From: Betaproteobacteria bacterium
GTDB taxonomy: Bacteria; Pseudomonadota; Gammaproteobacteria; Burkholderiales; Burkholderiaceae_C
Assembly (NCBI GenBank): GCA_009922295.1
Contig: RFWA01000145.1
Span: 1 to 6,360 of the forward strand
Reading direction: 5' to 3'
Length of the DNA: 6,360 nucleotides
The notes under the pieces were generated by a model. The model was not told the DNA's origin. It did no database searches and saw nothing but the letters and a program-made list of their open reading frames with translations. Position 1 is the stretch's first letter. Each line of letters starts with the position of its first letter. The position numbers and the translations under genes were made by a program. Shown here piece by piece: positions 1-5,334 of this stretch.

Positions 1-348
1 CGGCACCACCGGCACCGTGCTGCCAGCGCTGTCGTCGGCACCACGCCATTTTTGCAACGCCGCCAACAGCAGTTGCACCCCGACCCATCCCAGGTAAGCG
101 GCACCGGCGTACTTCACCACCATGAACAGCGCCGGCGTGGTGCGCAACAAGCCGGCCGCCCCCAGCGCGACCATTACCAGCAGCACCGTGTCGCCCAAGA
201 ACACGCCCAAGGCACCCTGAAACCCGGCTTTCACGCCGCGCGCCGTGGCCACCGACAACACGAACAGCGAGTTAGGCCCGGGCAGCAGGATGATGCCAAA
301 GGCGCCGACCACATAGGTCCACAGATCGGTCACCCCATAAAAATTCAT
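1..348 (-). CDS. LeuE/LysE-family amino-acid exporter, N-terminal 116 residues (partial)
   Basis: This gene starts at ATG 348-346 and runs off the left edge in frame, so only 116 residues are visible. The protein opens with a hydrophobic segment (residues about 9-32) containing the LPGPNSLFVL stretch. That PGPN signature is typical of the first membrane helix of LysE/RhtB exporters. Two further hydrophobic segments follow (about 42-66 and 73-95), separated by ARGVKAGFQGALGVFLGD, which resembles the cytoplasmic loop and second-helix entry of E. coli LeuE (leucine efflux). The family exports amino acids across the inner membrane; the substrate here is not shown by the sequence. The ATG overlaps the carA stop as ATGA, and a GGAG lies 8 bases upstream, so translation is probably coupled to carA. 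A LysE-type gene next to carA, with carB expected beyond it, is a layout I recall from related Burkholderiales, but carB is outside the window. Confidence 0.88.
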   Translation of the reverse strand, partial: MNFYGVTDLWTYVVGAFGIILLPGPNSLFVLSVATARGVKAGFQGALGVFLGDTVLLVMVALGAAGLLRTTPALFMVVKYAGAAYLGWVGVQLLLAALQKWRGADDSAGSTVPVVP

Positions 349-1493
349 GCCCGCGACTCCATCTCCCGGATGAAGCGGTCAAACATGTAGCCGATGTCGT
401 GCGGGCCCGGTGAGGCCTCGGGGTGGCCCTGGAAGCAAAACGCCGGCCGGTCGGTGCGCTCCAAGCCCTGCACGGTGCCGTCAAACAGGCTGACATGGGT
501 GACGCGCAGGGTCGATGGCAGAGACGTGTCATCCACCGCGAAACCATGGTTCTGGCTTGTGATGCTGACGCGTCCGCTGCCGAGTTCCTGCACTGGATGG
601 TTCGCGCCGTGATGCCCAAACTTCATTTTGAAGGTGCGCGCACCGCTGGCCAGCGCCATGATCTGATGCCCCAGGCAGATGCCAAAGGTCGGGATGCCGC
701 TGTCGATCAGGGTGGCGGCAGCGGCAATCGCGTAGTCGCAAGGCTGCGGGTCGCCCGGGCCGTTGCTGAGAAAAATACCGTCCGGCCGATGAGCCAGTAC
801 CTCGGTGGCGCTGGTTTGCGCCGGCACCACCGTGACCCGACAGCCGCGCTCGGCCAGCATGCGCAGGATGTTGTGCTTGACGCCAAAGTCATAGGCCAGC
901 ACGTGGAAGCGGCTTTGGGTCTGTTCGCCGTAACCGGGCTTGCCGTCCAGACTGGCATGGGCCAATTGCCACTCGGTCTGAGTCCATGCGTAGGGGGCTT
1001 TGGCCGACACCACGCGGGCCAAATCCAGCCCGGTCATGGTCGGTGCGGCAAGCGCCAGGGCCTTGGCATGGTCGATAGCGGCCGGCGTGACCGCCTCGCC
1101 TGCTGCCAGGCCCAAAATACAACCGTTTTGTGCACCCTGTGTACGCAGCTGACGGGTCAGTTTGCGGGTGTCGATGTTGGCGATAGCCACCGTGCCTTCG
1201 CGTCGCAGGTAGTGTCCCAGGCTCATGTCCTGCCGGAAATTGGAGGCCACCAGCGGCAAGTCTTTGATGATGAGTCCGGCCGCGTAAGTATGGGAAGCCT
1301 CCAAGGTCAGAGTGACGATTTGCTGGCAGTAGCTCGGGTCGGTCAGGATTTCCTGGTAGCCGGTCATGGCAGTGTTGAACACCACCTCTCCGACCGTTTC
1401 ACCCGGGGCACCAATGGAATCACCAACATAGACAGTGCCGTCTGCGAGCGCCAAGATGGCGGGAGGGGCGGTTCCCTTAAGAGACAAAAGCAC
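345..1493 (-). CDS. carA: Carbamoyl-phosphate synthase small (glutaminase) subunit with an internal deletion
   Basis: CarA hydrolyses glutamine and passes ammonia to CarB to make carbamoyl phosphate for arginine and pyrimidine synthesis. The N-terminal CPSase small-chain domain spans about residues 10-140 (LADGT, GEVVFNTAMTGYQEILTDPSY, IDTRKLTR, GAQNGCI). The class I glutamine amidotransferase domain spans about 196-380: LSNGPGDP 242-249, nucleophile Cys273 in GICLGH, and His357 and Glu359 in FQGHPEASPGPHD, matching E. coli Cys269, His353 and Glu355. I chose GTG 1493-1491 because a GGAG sits about 6 bases upstream and it gives the family N-terminus (MLLSLKG...PPAILALADGT). An in-frame TTG at 1526 would add 11 unconserved residues. 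After IVTLT (residues 59-63) the protein goes straight to LEASHTYAAG. The conserved YPHIGN-(V/Y)G segment and its follow-on, 13 residues relative to E. coli, are absent. The active site is intact, but activity and CarB docking are uncertain. Its stop overlaps the next gene. Confidence 0.95.
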   Translation of the reverse strand: MLLSLKGTAPPAILALADGTVYVGDSIGAPGETVGEVVFNTAMTGYQEILTDPSYCQQIVTLTLEASHTYAAGLIIKDLPLVASNFRQDMSLGHYLRREGTVAIANIDTRKLTRQLRTQGAQNGCILGLAAGEAVTPAAIDHAKALALAAPTMTGLDLARVVSAKAPYAWTQTEWQLAHASLDGKPGYGEQTQSRFHVLAYDFGVKHNILRMLAERGCRVTVVPAQTSATEVLAHRPDGIFLSNGPGDPQPCDYAIAAAATLIDSGIPTFGICLGHQIMALASGARTFKMKFGHHGANHPVQELGSGRVSITSQNHGFAVDDTSLPSTLRVTHVSLFDGTVQGLERTDRPAFCFQGHPEASPGPHDIGYMFDRFIREMESRA

Positions 1494-1542
1494 GGGGTTC
1501 TCCGAGTAAGTTACGGGTACGCCCAATGCTCCTCAGGAACAT
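1477..1542 (-). other. Possible 21-codon upstream reading frame in the carA leader
   Basis: A short frame runs from ATG 1542-1540 to TAA 1479-1477 and overlaps the carA start (GTG 1493) out of frame. It encodes MFLRSIGRTR, then NLLGEPRAFVS, with four arginines in 21 residues. An AGGA lies just upstream, but it is too close to the ATG for a good ribosome binding site. The ATG sits in the loop and 3' arm of the leader hairpin. Arginine is an end product of the CarA pathway, so a leader-peptide role is imaginable, but chance is quite possible in 66 bases. This is a hypothesis, not a gene call. Confidence 0.15.
1494..1507 (-). promoter_or_regulatory. Ribosome binding site deciding the carA start
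   Basis: On the minus strand the sequence CGGAGAACCCC immediately precedes GTG 1493. The GGAG core is spaced about 6 bases from the start codon. This supports the GTG over the upstream in-frame TTG at 1526, which has a GAGGAG only 2 bases before it. Confidence 0.6.
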
Positions 1543-1549
1543 ATCCTGA
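1533..1549 (-). promoter_or_regulatory. Perfect inverted repeat (hairpin) in the carA leader
   Basis: A perfect 6-base inverted repeat, TCAGGA-TATGT-TCCTGA on the minus strand, has a 5-base loop. In the mRNA it lies about 40 bases upstream of the carA GTG, just before a purine-rich GAGGAG. It is not followed by a U-run, so it is not a classical terminator. It could stabilise the leader or affect ribosome access; no function is shown. Confidence 0.4.
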
Positions 1550-1595
1550 AAAGGCTTAAAGGTGGGATGGAGCCTGAGTTGCGCTAGGCGTACGG

Positions 1596-1613
1596 GAGTG
1601 CGGTTAAGCACCC
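1596..1613 (-). promoter_or_regulatory. Hairpin near the predicted carA transcript 5' end
   Basis: On the minus strand GGGTGC, a 6-base loop and GCACTC can form a 6-base-pair stem with one G-U pair. It starts 1 base after the -10 box and covers the expected start point (about 1608). It may therefore form only partly in the transcript, or be a chance repeat. Confidence 0.25.
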
Positions 1614-1614
1614 T

Positions 1615-1643
1615 ATTATAGCTGAGGGCCGCGCGCCAAAACG
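1615..1643 (-). promoter_or_regulatory. Predicted sigma70-type promoter for carA-leuE
   Basis: A perfect TATAAT -10 box occurs on the minus strand at 1620-1615, in the only sizeable non-coding gap of the window and directed at carA. No good -35 box is seen. GTTTTG-like sequence lies at about 16 bases of spacing, and TTGGCG is only 13 bases away, which is too close. The expected start at about 1608 gives a leader of about 115 bases before the GTG. A promoter here would separate carA-leuE from the upstream lipid A cluster. Confidence 0.6.
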
Positions 1644-1647
1644 GCCG

Positions 1648-2344
1648 TCATGGCAAGGCCACCGTGGCACTGGCGTGCAGGCAAATGGCTGCCGCACTGG
1701 CCACATTCAATGATTCCTCGCCACCCGGCTGGGCAATGCGTACCTGCAGGCCGGCCCTGCGGGCCAGGTAATCGCTGACACCTTGCCCCTCGTGGCCAAA
1801 GGCCCAGGCACAGGGCATGGGCAGCGCGCCCTGGCTCAGCAATTGGTGCAACGCCATGCCGGCATGGGAACTGGTGACCAGAATCGGCACATCAAGCGCA
1901 TTGAGAACGTCGGGCTCGACACCGTCGAACAAGGTCAGACCAAAGTGCGCACCCATGCCGGCCCGCAGCACTTTGGGCGACCACAGCGCCGCTGTTCCTT
2001 TGAGGGCAATCACCTGGACGAAGCCGAAAGCTGAAGCACTGCGCAGAATCGCCCCAACATTGCCGGCATCTTGCACGCGGTCCAGAATGACCGTCGCCAC
2101 CTGACCCAGCACGACAAGTAGCACACTGTGTCCATTCGGCGGGGGCTATCGGCCAAAGTGATGCAGAAAAAATCGCAAGCACTGGCGCCACGCCGCGCAG
2201 CAGTGCAGCACGGCAAAGGTGATCGCCCTCAACCCAGATCCGACCCTGCCGGCGGTAGGCCGTGCTGTCCTGCGTCAGTCGACGCAGCTCTTTGAGCAGG
2301 GGGTTGTCACGCGAACTGACAAACTGGACTGGCGCGGCAGGCAT
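1648..2344 (-). pseudogene. TrmH/SpoU-family RNA 2'-O-methyltransferase, disrupted by internal deletion and frameshift
   Basis: The gene opens at ATG 2344-2342, overlapping the rnhB stop as TGATG. It encodes a family-like N-terminal substrate-binding region (VSSRDNPLLKELRRL, WVEGDHLC, LAIFSASLWP) down to about 2120-2135. The C-terminal SPOUT domain is well preserved but in another frame: DRVQDAGNVGAILRSA from 2082, LWSPKVLRAGMGAHF, FGHEGQGVSD, and PGGEESLNVASAAAICLH before the stop at 1650-1648. The 697 bases from ATG to stop are not a multiple of three. By comparison with RlmB-type enzymes, about 40 residues of the second half of the N-terminal domain are missing, so a one-base slip cannot explain it. 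These enzymes transfer a methyl group from S-adenosylmethionine to a ribose 2'-hydroxyl of rRNA or tRNA. The catalytic motifs survive, so a C-terminal fragment could in theory start at GTG 2124 or nearby, but I see no convincing ribosome binding site. A true mutation and a sequencing or assembly error cannot be told apart here. Confidence 0.8.
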
Positions 2345-2958
2345 CACAGAAGTTCGGCCACCGGTCGGAAACTGGTGCGATGCTGGGCGCAGGGGCCATG
2401 CAGCTGCAAGGCCACCAGATGAGCCGCGGTGCCGTAGCCCTTGTGCCGCGCAAAACCGTACTGCGGGTAGTGCTGGTCAAGCTCAAGGCACCACCTGTCC
2501 CGGTGCACCTTGGCCAGAATCGAGGCCGCAGAAATGGCTGGCACCAGGGCGTCGCCGCCAATGATGGCCTCGGCCAGCACCCCAAGCACGGGCAGGCGGT
2601 TGCCATCGACCAGCACCTTATTGGGCTTTAGGCGCAGGCCCTCCACCGCCCGGCGCATCGCCAGAAGGGTCGCCTGCAAGATGTTGAGCCGGTCGATTTC
2701 CTCGACGCTCGCTTCGGCAATTGAGCAGCACAAGGCCTTGGCTTTGATCTCGTCGAACAAGCGCTCGCGTCGTAACGGGGTGAGTTTTTTCGAATCAGCC
2801 AGACCCTTGATGGGCTTGCGCTCGTCCAAAATCACGGCGGCAGCCACCACTGGCCCGGCCAACGGACCGCGCCCGGCCTCATCCACGCCGGCGATCAAGC
2901 CAGGGATGTCCCATGACAGGGCCACTTGTTCAGGTCTGGAGGATTTTTTCGATCGCAT
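2344..2958 (-). CDS. rnhB: Ribonuclease HII
   Basis: RNase HII cuts the RNA strand of RNA-DNA hybrids and starts removal of single ribonucleotides from DNA in the cytoplasm. The 204-residue product has the type 2 RNase H motifs in order: GVDEAGRGPLAGPV (Asp26, Glu27), DSKKLT (55-60), LVDGN (Asp118), and GGDALVPAISAASILAK (Asp136), then HRDRW, YPQYGF and HKGYGTAAH. The four acidic residues match E. coli Asp16, Glu17, Asp108 and Asp126. The ATG at 2958 lies 29 bases inside the end of lpxB and has only a weak ribosome binding site, so reinitiation after lpxB is likely. The stop overlaps the next ATG by one base. A GTG at 2925 would give an E. coli-like length but has no better binding site. Clustering with lpxB is common in proteobacteria. 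Confidence 0.96.
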   Translation of the reverse strand: MRSKKSSRPEQVALSWDIPGLIAGVDEAGRGPLAGPVVAAAVILDERKPIKGLADSKKLTPLRRERLFDEIKAKALCCSIAEASVEEIDRLNILQATLLAMRRAVEGLRLKPNKVLVDGNRLPVLGVLAEAIIGGDALVPAISAASILAKVHRDRWCLELDQHYPQYGFARHKGYGTAAHLVALQLHGPCAQHRTSFRPVAELL

Positions 2959-4075
2959 GAGCAGCTATTTTCGGCGTGTCCTGGCGCAATTGCAGGTGCA
3001 ACTCGGTAAAGCGCTGTTGCAAATCCGCCACTTGGGCAGGCTTTGCGGCCAAGCCATTCAGGACGGCATCGGCCAGAGCGCGGGGTGTGGCAGCCTGCTG
3101 TAGCAGTTCTGGCACGACAAAATCCTGGCACAGAATATTGGGCAAGCCGACCCAGGGCTGCAATTTTTTGCGCCGCATGATCTGCCAGGACAGCGCGCTC
3201 ATGTGGTAGGCGATGACCATGGGGCGTTTGAACAGCGCGGCTTCAAGCGTGGCGGTGCCGCTGGCAATGAGGGTCAAGTCACAGGCGGCCAGCGCCGTGT
3301 GCGACTGCCCCGCCACGATGGTCAGGTACGCCGCCATGCCGCTGGCCCGTGCGGCCTGTTCAATCGCCGGGATCAAGGCCGGCACGGCTGGCACCACGAA
3401 CTGCATTGTTGGCTGAGCCTGCCGGACCAGAGCTGCCGCTTGAAAAAATCGCAACGCTAAGTGCACAATTTCAGATTGCCGGCTACCGGGCAAAAGTGCC
3501 AGCACCGGGGCATCCTGACGAAGCCCAAGCTTTTCCCGCGCGGCAGCCCGATCTGGCTCGAGCGGGATGACCTGAGCCAGCGGATGGCCGACATAGGTGG
3601 CCGCGATTCCATGACGAGCAAGCAGCGCCGGCTCAAAAGGGAACAGGCAAAGCACGTGGTCCACGCTGCGACGGATGGCGTTGAGCCGCTCGGCCCGCCA
3701 AGCCCAGACCGAGGGGCAAACAAAATGCACAGTCTTGACGCCATTTGCCTTCAGCGCAGCTTCCAAGCCCAGATTGAAATCCGGGGCGTCGACGCCAATA
3801 AACAGGTCTGGGCGCTGCAGCAGCAAGCGCGTCTTGAGTTGGCGCCTTATTCCCACGATCTCGCGGTAGCGACTCAGCACCTCCCAGCCATAGCCATGCA
3901 CCGACAGTTTCTCATCTGGCCACCAAGCAGTGAAGCCTCGAGCGGCCATCTGAGGCCCGCCAATTCCGGCTGCGTGCAAGTCGGACCAGCGGGCCCGCAA
4001 GCCATCTAGCATCAGACCGGCAAGCAGGTCACCCGAGGTTTCACCAGCGACCATGGCCAAATTCAGGGCGTGCAT
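2930..4075 (-). CDS. lpxB: Lipid-A-disaccharide synthase
   Basis: LpxB joins UDP-2,3-diacylglucosamine and lipid X to form the tetraacyl disaccharide 1-phosphate, at the cytoplasmic face of the inner membrane. The 381-residue protein (E. coli has 382) aligns along its whole length without gaps of note. It shows MVAGETSGDLLAG at 8-20, GIGGPQM, FIGVDAPDFN (Asp96, matching E. coli Asp98), VCPSVWAWR 119-127, VGHPLA, LALLPGSR 192-199 (Arg199, matching Arg201) and LIASGTATLEAAL. It is a GT19-family, GT-B-fold glycosyltransferase. The ATG is 17 bases downstream of the lpxA stop, with an AGG about 5 bases ahead. The 3' end overlaps rnhB by 29 bases. It is the last lipid A gene of this cluster. Confidence 0.97.
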   Translation of the reverse strand: MHALNLAMVAGETSGDLLAGLMLDGLRARWSDLHAAGIGGPQMAARGFTAWWPDEKLSVHGYGWEVLSRYREIVGIRRQLKTRLLLQRPDLFIGVDAPDFNLGLEAALKANGVKTVHFVCPSVWAWRAERLNAIRRSVDHVLCLFPFEPALLARHGIAATYVGHPLAQVIPLEPDRAAAREKLGLRQDAPVLALLPGSRQSEIVHLALRFFQAAALVRQAQPTMQFVVPAVPALIPAIEQAARASGMAAYLTIVAGQSHTALAACDLTLIASGTATLEAALFKRPMVIAYHMSALSWQIMRRKKLQPWVGLPNILCQDFVVPELLQQAATPRALADAVLNGLAAKPAQVADLQQRFTELHLQLRQDTPKIAAHAIEKILQT

Positions 4076-4091
4076 GGCAGCCTGACCCGGC

Positions 4092-4886
4092 TCAGCGCAC
4101 GATGCCGCGCTGTAGCGAGGTTTGCTCTAAAAATGAGAGCATCATCTCTATGTCTGACAAGGCTTCCAGGCCTTTTTCACCTAAATCGGCGATCGCTTGG
4201 CGGGCCAGGTCAAGTGTCAGATTGTCTCGATACAGCGCCCTGTGCATGGCCTTGACGACGGCCAGTCGCTCCGCCGAAAACCCGCGCCGGCGCAAACCTT
4301 CGTAATTCATGGACCGGGCCTGCGCTGGTTGACCCTGGCACATGACAAAGGGCGGCAGATCGGCAAACAGCAGGGAGCACATGGCGGTCATGCTGTGCGC
4401 ACCAATTTTCACGAACTGGTGCACCACCGTGAATCCGCCCAGAATGGCCCAATCCCCGACCTGTACATGACCCGCCAATTGCGCATTGTTGGCAAAAATG
4501 GTGTGGTCACCCACCTGGCAATCGTGCGCCAGGTGCACGTAGGCCATCAGCCAGTTGTCATTGCCCACCCGGGTCACGCCACGGTCCCCGGGCGAGCCAA
4601 TGTTCAAGGTACAAAATTCACGCACGGTGTTGCGGTCGCCGATCACCAATTCACAAGGCTCACCAGCATACTTTTTGTCTTGCGGGATGGCGCCGAGAGA
4701 GTTGAACTGGAAGATGCGGTTATCTTGGCCGATTGTGGTGTGACCCTCCAGCACGCAATGCGGGCCAATGGTCGTCCCGGCACCGATACGCACATGCGGA
4801 CCGATCACTGTGTACGGACCCACCGTGACCGAACTGTCAAGCTCGGCGCCGGGGTCTACCAGCGCCGTCGCATGTATCGCGCTCAC
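4092..4886 (-). CDS. lpxA: UDP-N-acetylglucosamine O-acyltransferase
   Basis: LpxA catalyses the first step of lipid A synthesis, moving a 3-hydroxyacyl chain from ACP to the 3-position of UDP-GlcNAc in the cytoplasm. The product has 264 residues (E. coli 262), mostly left-handed beta-helix hexapeptide repeats (about 1-190), then a helical C-terminus ending RGIVR. The catalytic histidine is His121 in HLAHDCQVG, matching E. coli His125. Met169 sits at the acyl-length ruler position (E. coli Gly173, P. aeruginosa Met169). I start it at GTG 4886-4884 because GAGGTG, a full match to the anti-Shine-Dalgarno sequence, ends 6 bases upstream and the product begins MSAIHATALVDP as in relatives. An in-frame GTG at 4895 would add three residues but lies inside that binding site. 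The gene begins 10 bases after the fabZ stop. Confidence 0.97.
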   Translation of the reverse strand: MSAIHATALVDPGAELDSSVTVGPYTVIGPHVRIGAGTTIGPHCVLEGHTTIGQDNRIFQFNSLGAIPQDKKYAGEPCELVIGDRNTVREFCTLNIGSPGDRGVTRVGNDNWLMAYVHLAHDCQVGDHTIFANNAQLAGHVQVGDWAILGGFTVVHQFVKIGAHSMTAMCSLLFADLPPFVMCQGQPAQARSMNYEGLRRRGFSAERLAVVKAMHRALYRDNLTLDLARQAIADLGEKGLEALSDIEMMLSFLEQTSLQRGIVR

Positions 4887-4891
4887 GACAG

Positions 4892-4898
4892 CCACCTC
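4892..4898 (-). promoter_or_regulatory. Ribosome binding site deciding the lpxA start
   Basis: GAGGTGG on the minus strand overlaps the fabZ stop codon (TGAGG). Its GAGGTG core is 6 bases from GTG 4886. It is one of the best binding sites in the window and points to 4886 rather than 4895 as the lpxA start. Confidence 0.7.
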
Positions 4899-5334
4899 AG
4901 GGGACGGCCCGCATCGCGCAGGTCAATTCAGCCTCGACCGCAAGATCCTGACCCACCAGCGCACGGGCCTTGAACTTGAAAATACCGGCCTTCATGCGCA
5001 ACAAAGCCACTTCCAGGATCAATTGATCACCAGGCTCCACCGGCCGCTTGAAGCGTGCGCCGTCAATGCCGGCAAAGTAGTACACGGTGTCGTCGCTGGG
5101 TGACGTGTCTAGCGCGTCAAAGGCGAGCAATGCAGCTGCCTGGGCCAGGGCCTCAAGCATCAACACGCCCGGCATGACCGGACGATGTGGGAAGTGGCCT
5201 TGGAAAAATGGCTCATTCATGGTCACATTCTTGATGGCGCGAATAGTTTTACCCTTGTCAATGGCCAGCACACGGTCGACCAGCAGAAACGGGTAGCGAT
5301 GCGGCAATTGCTTAAGAATCTTATGGATGTCCAT
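4897..5334 (-). CDS. fabZ: 3-hydroxyacyl-ACP dehydratase FabZ
   Basis: FabZ removes water from 3-hydroxyacyl-ACP to give trans-2-enoyl-ACP in type II fatty acid elongation. It competes with LpxA and LpxD for the same hydroxyacyl-ACP, which explains its place between them. The 145-residue hot-dog-fold protein shows LPHRYPFLLVDRV at 10-22 and the active-site helix region FQGHFPHRPVMPGVLMLEALAQ. His47 and Glu61 in this region have the 14-residue spacing of P. aeruginosa His49 and Glu63. Further on it shows YYFAGIDGARFKRPVEPGDQL. Its ATG shares one base with the lpxD stop (TGATG), and AAGGGA lies 8 bases upstream. Nothing odd is seen in the protein. Confidence 0.97.
   Translation of the reverse strand: MDIHKILKQLPHRYPFLLVDRVLAIDKGKTIRAIKNVTMNEPFFQGHFPHRPVMPGVLMLEALAQAAALLAFDALDTSPSDDTVYYFAGIDGARFKRPVEPGDQLILEVALLRMKAGIFKFKARALVGQDLAVEAELTCAMRAVP

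Noticed and set aside
1494..1526. TTG at 1526 as the carA start
   Set aside because: It adds 11 unconserved residues, and its purine-rich box is only 2 bases away. GTG 1493 has a well-spaced GGAG and gives the family N-terminus.
423..1559. A long plus-strand open frame (378 codons) opposite carA
   Set aside because: It is an antisense shadow of carA. Its translation is low-complexity, with no recognisable domain, and carA on the other strand is unmistakable. Other long plus-strand frames opposite lpxB and lpxA are rejected for the same reason.
1627..1646. GGCCG/CGGCC inverted repeat after the methyltransferase gene as a terminator
   Set aside because: The stem is only 5 bases with a 10-base loop, and no U-run follows on the minus strand; the carA -10 box lies there instead.
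2140..2170. Simple one-base error in the T6 or C5 run as the cause of the methyltransferase frameshift
   Set aside because: Restoring the frame would still leave about 40 residues missing between the N-terminal region and the SPOUT domain.
2345..2347. GTG at 2347 as the methyltransferase start
   Set aside because: It directly precedes an in-frame ATG at 2344 that forms the usual TGATG coupling with rnhB.
4887..4895. GTG at 4895 as the lpxA start
   Set aside because: It lies within the GAGGTG binding site that serves GTG 4886, and the extra residues are not family-like.
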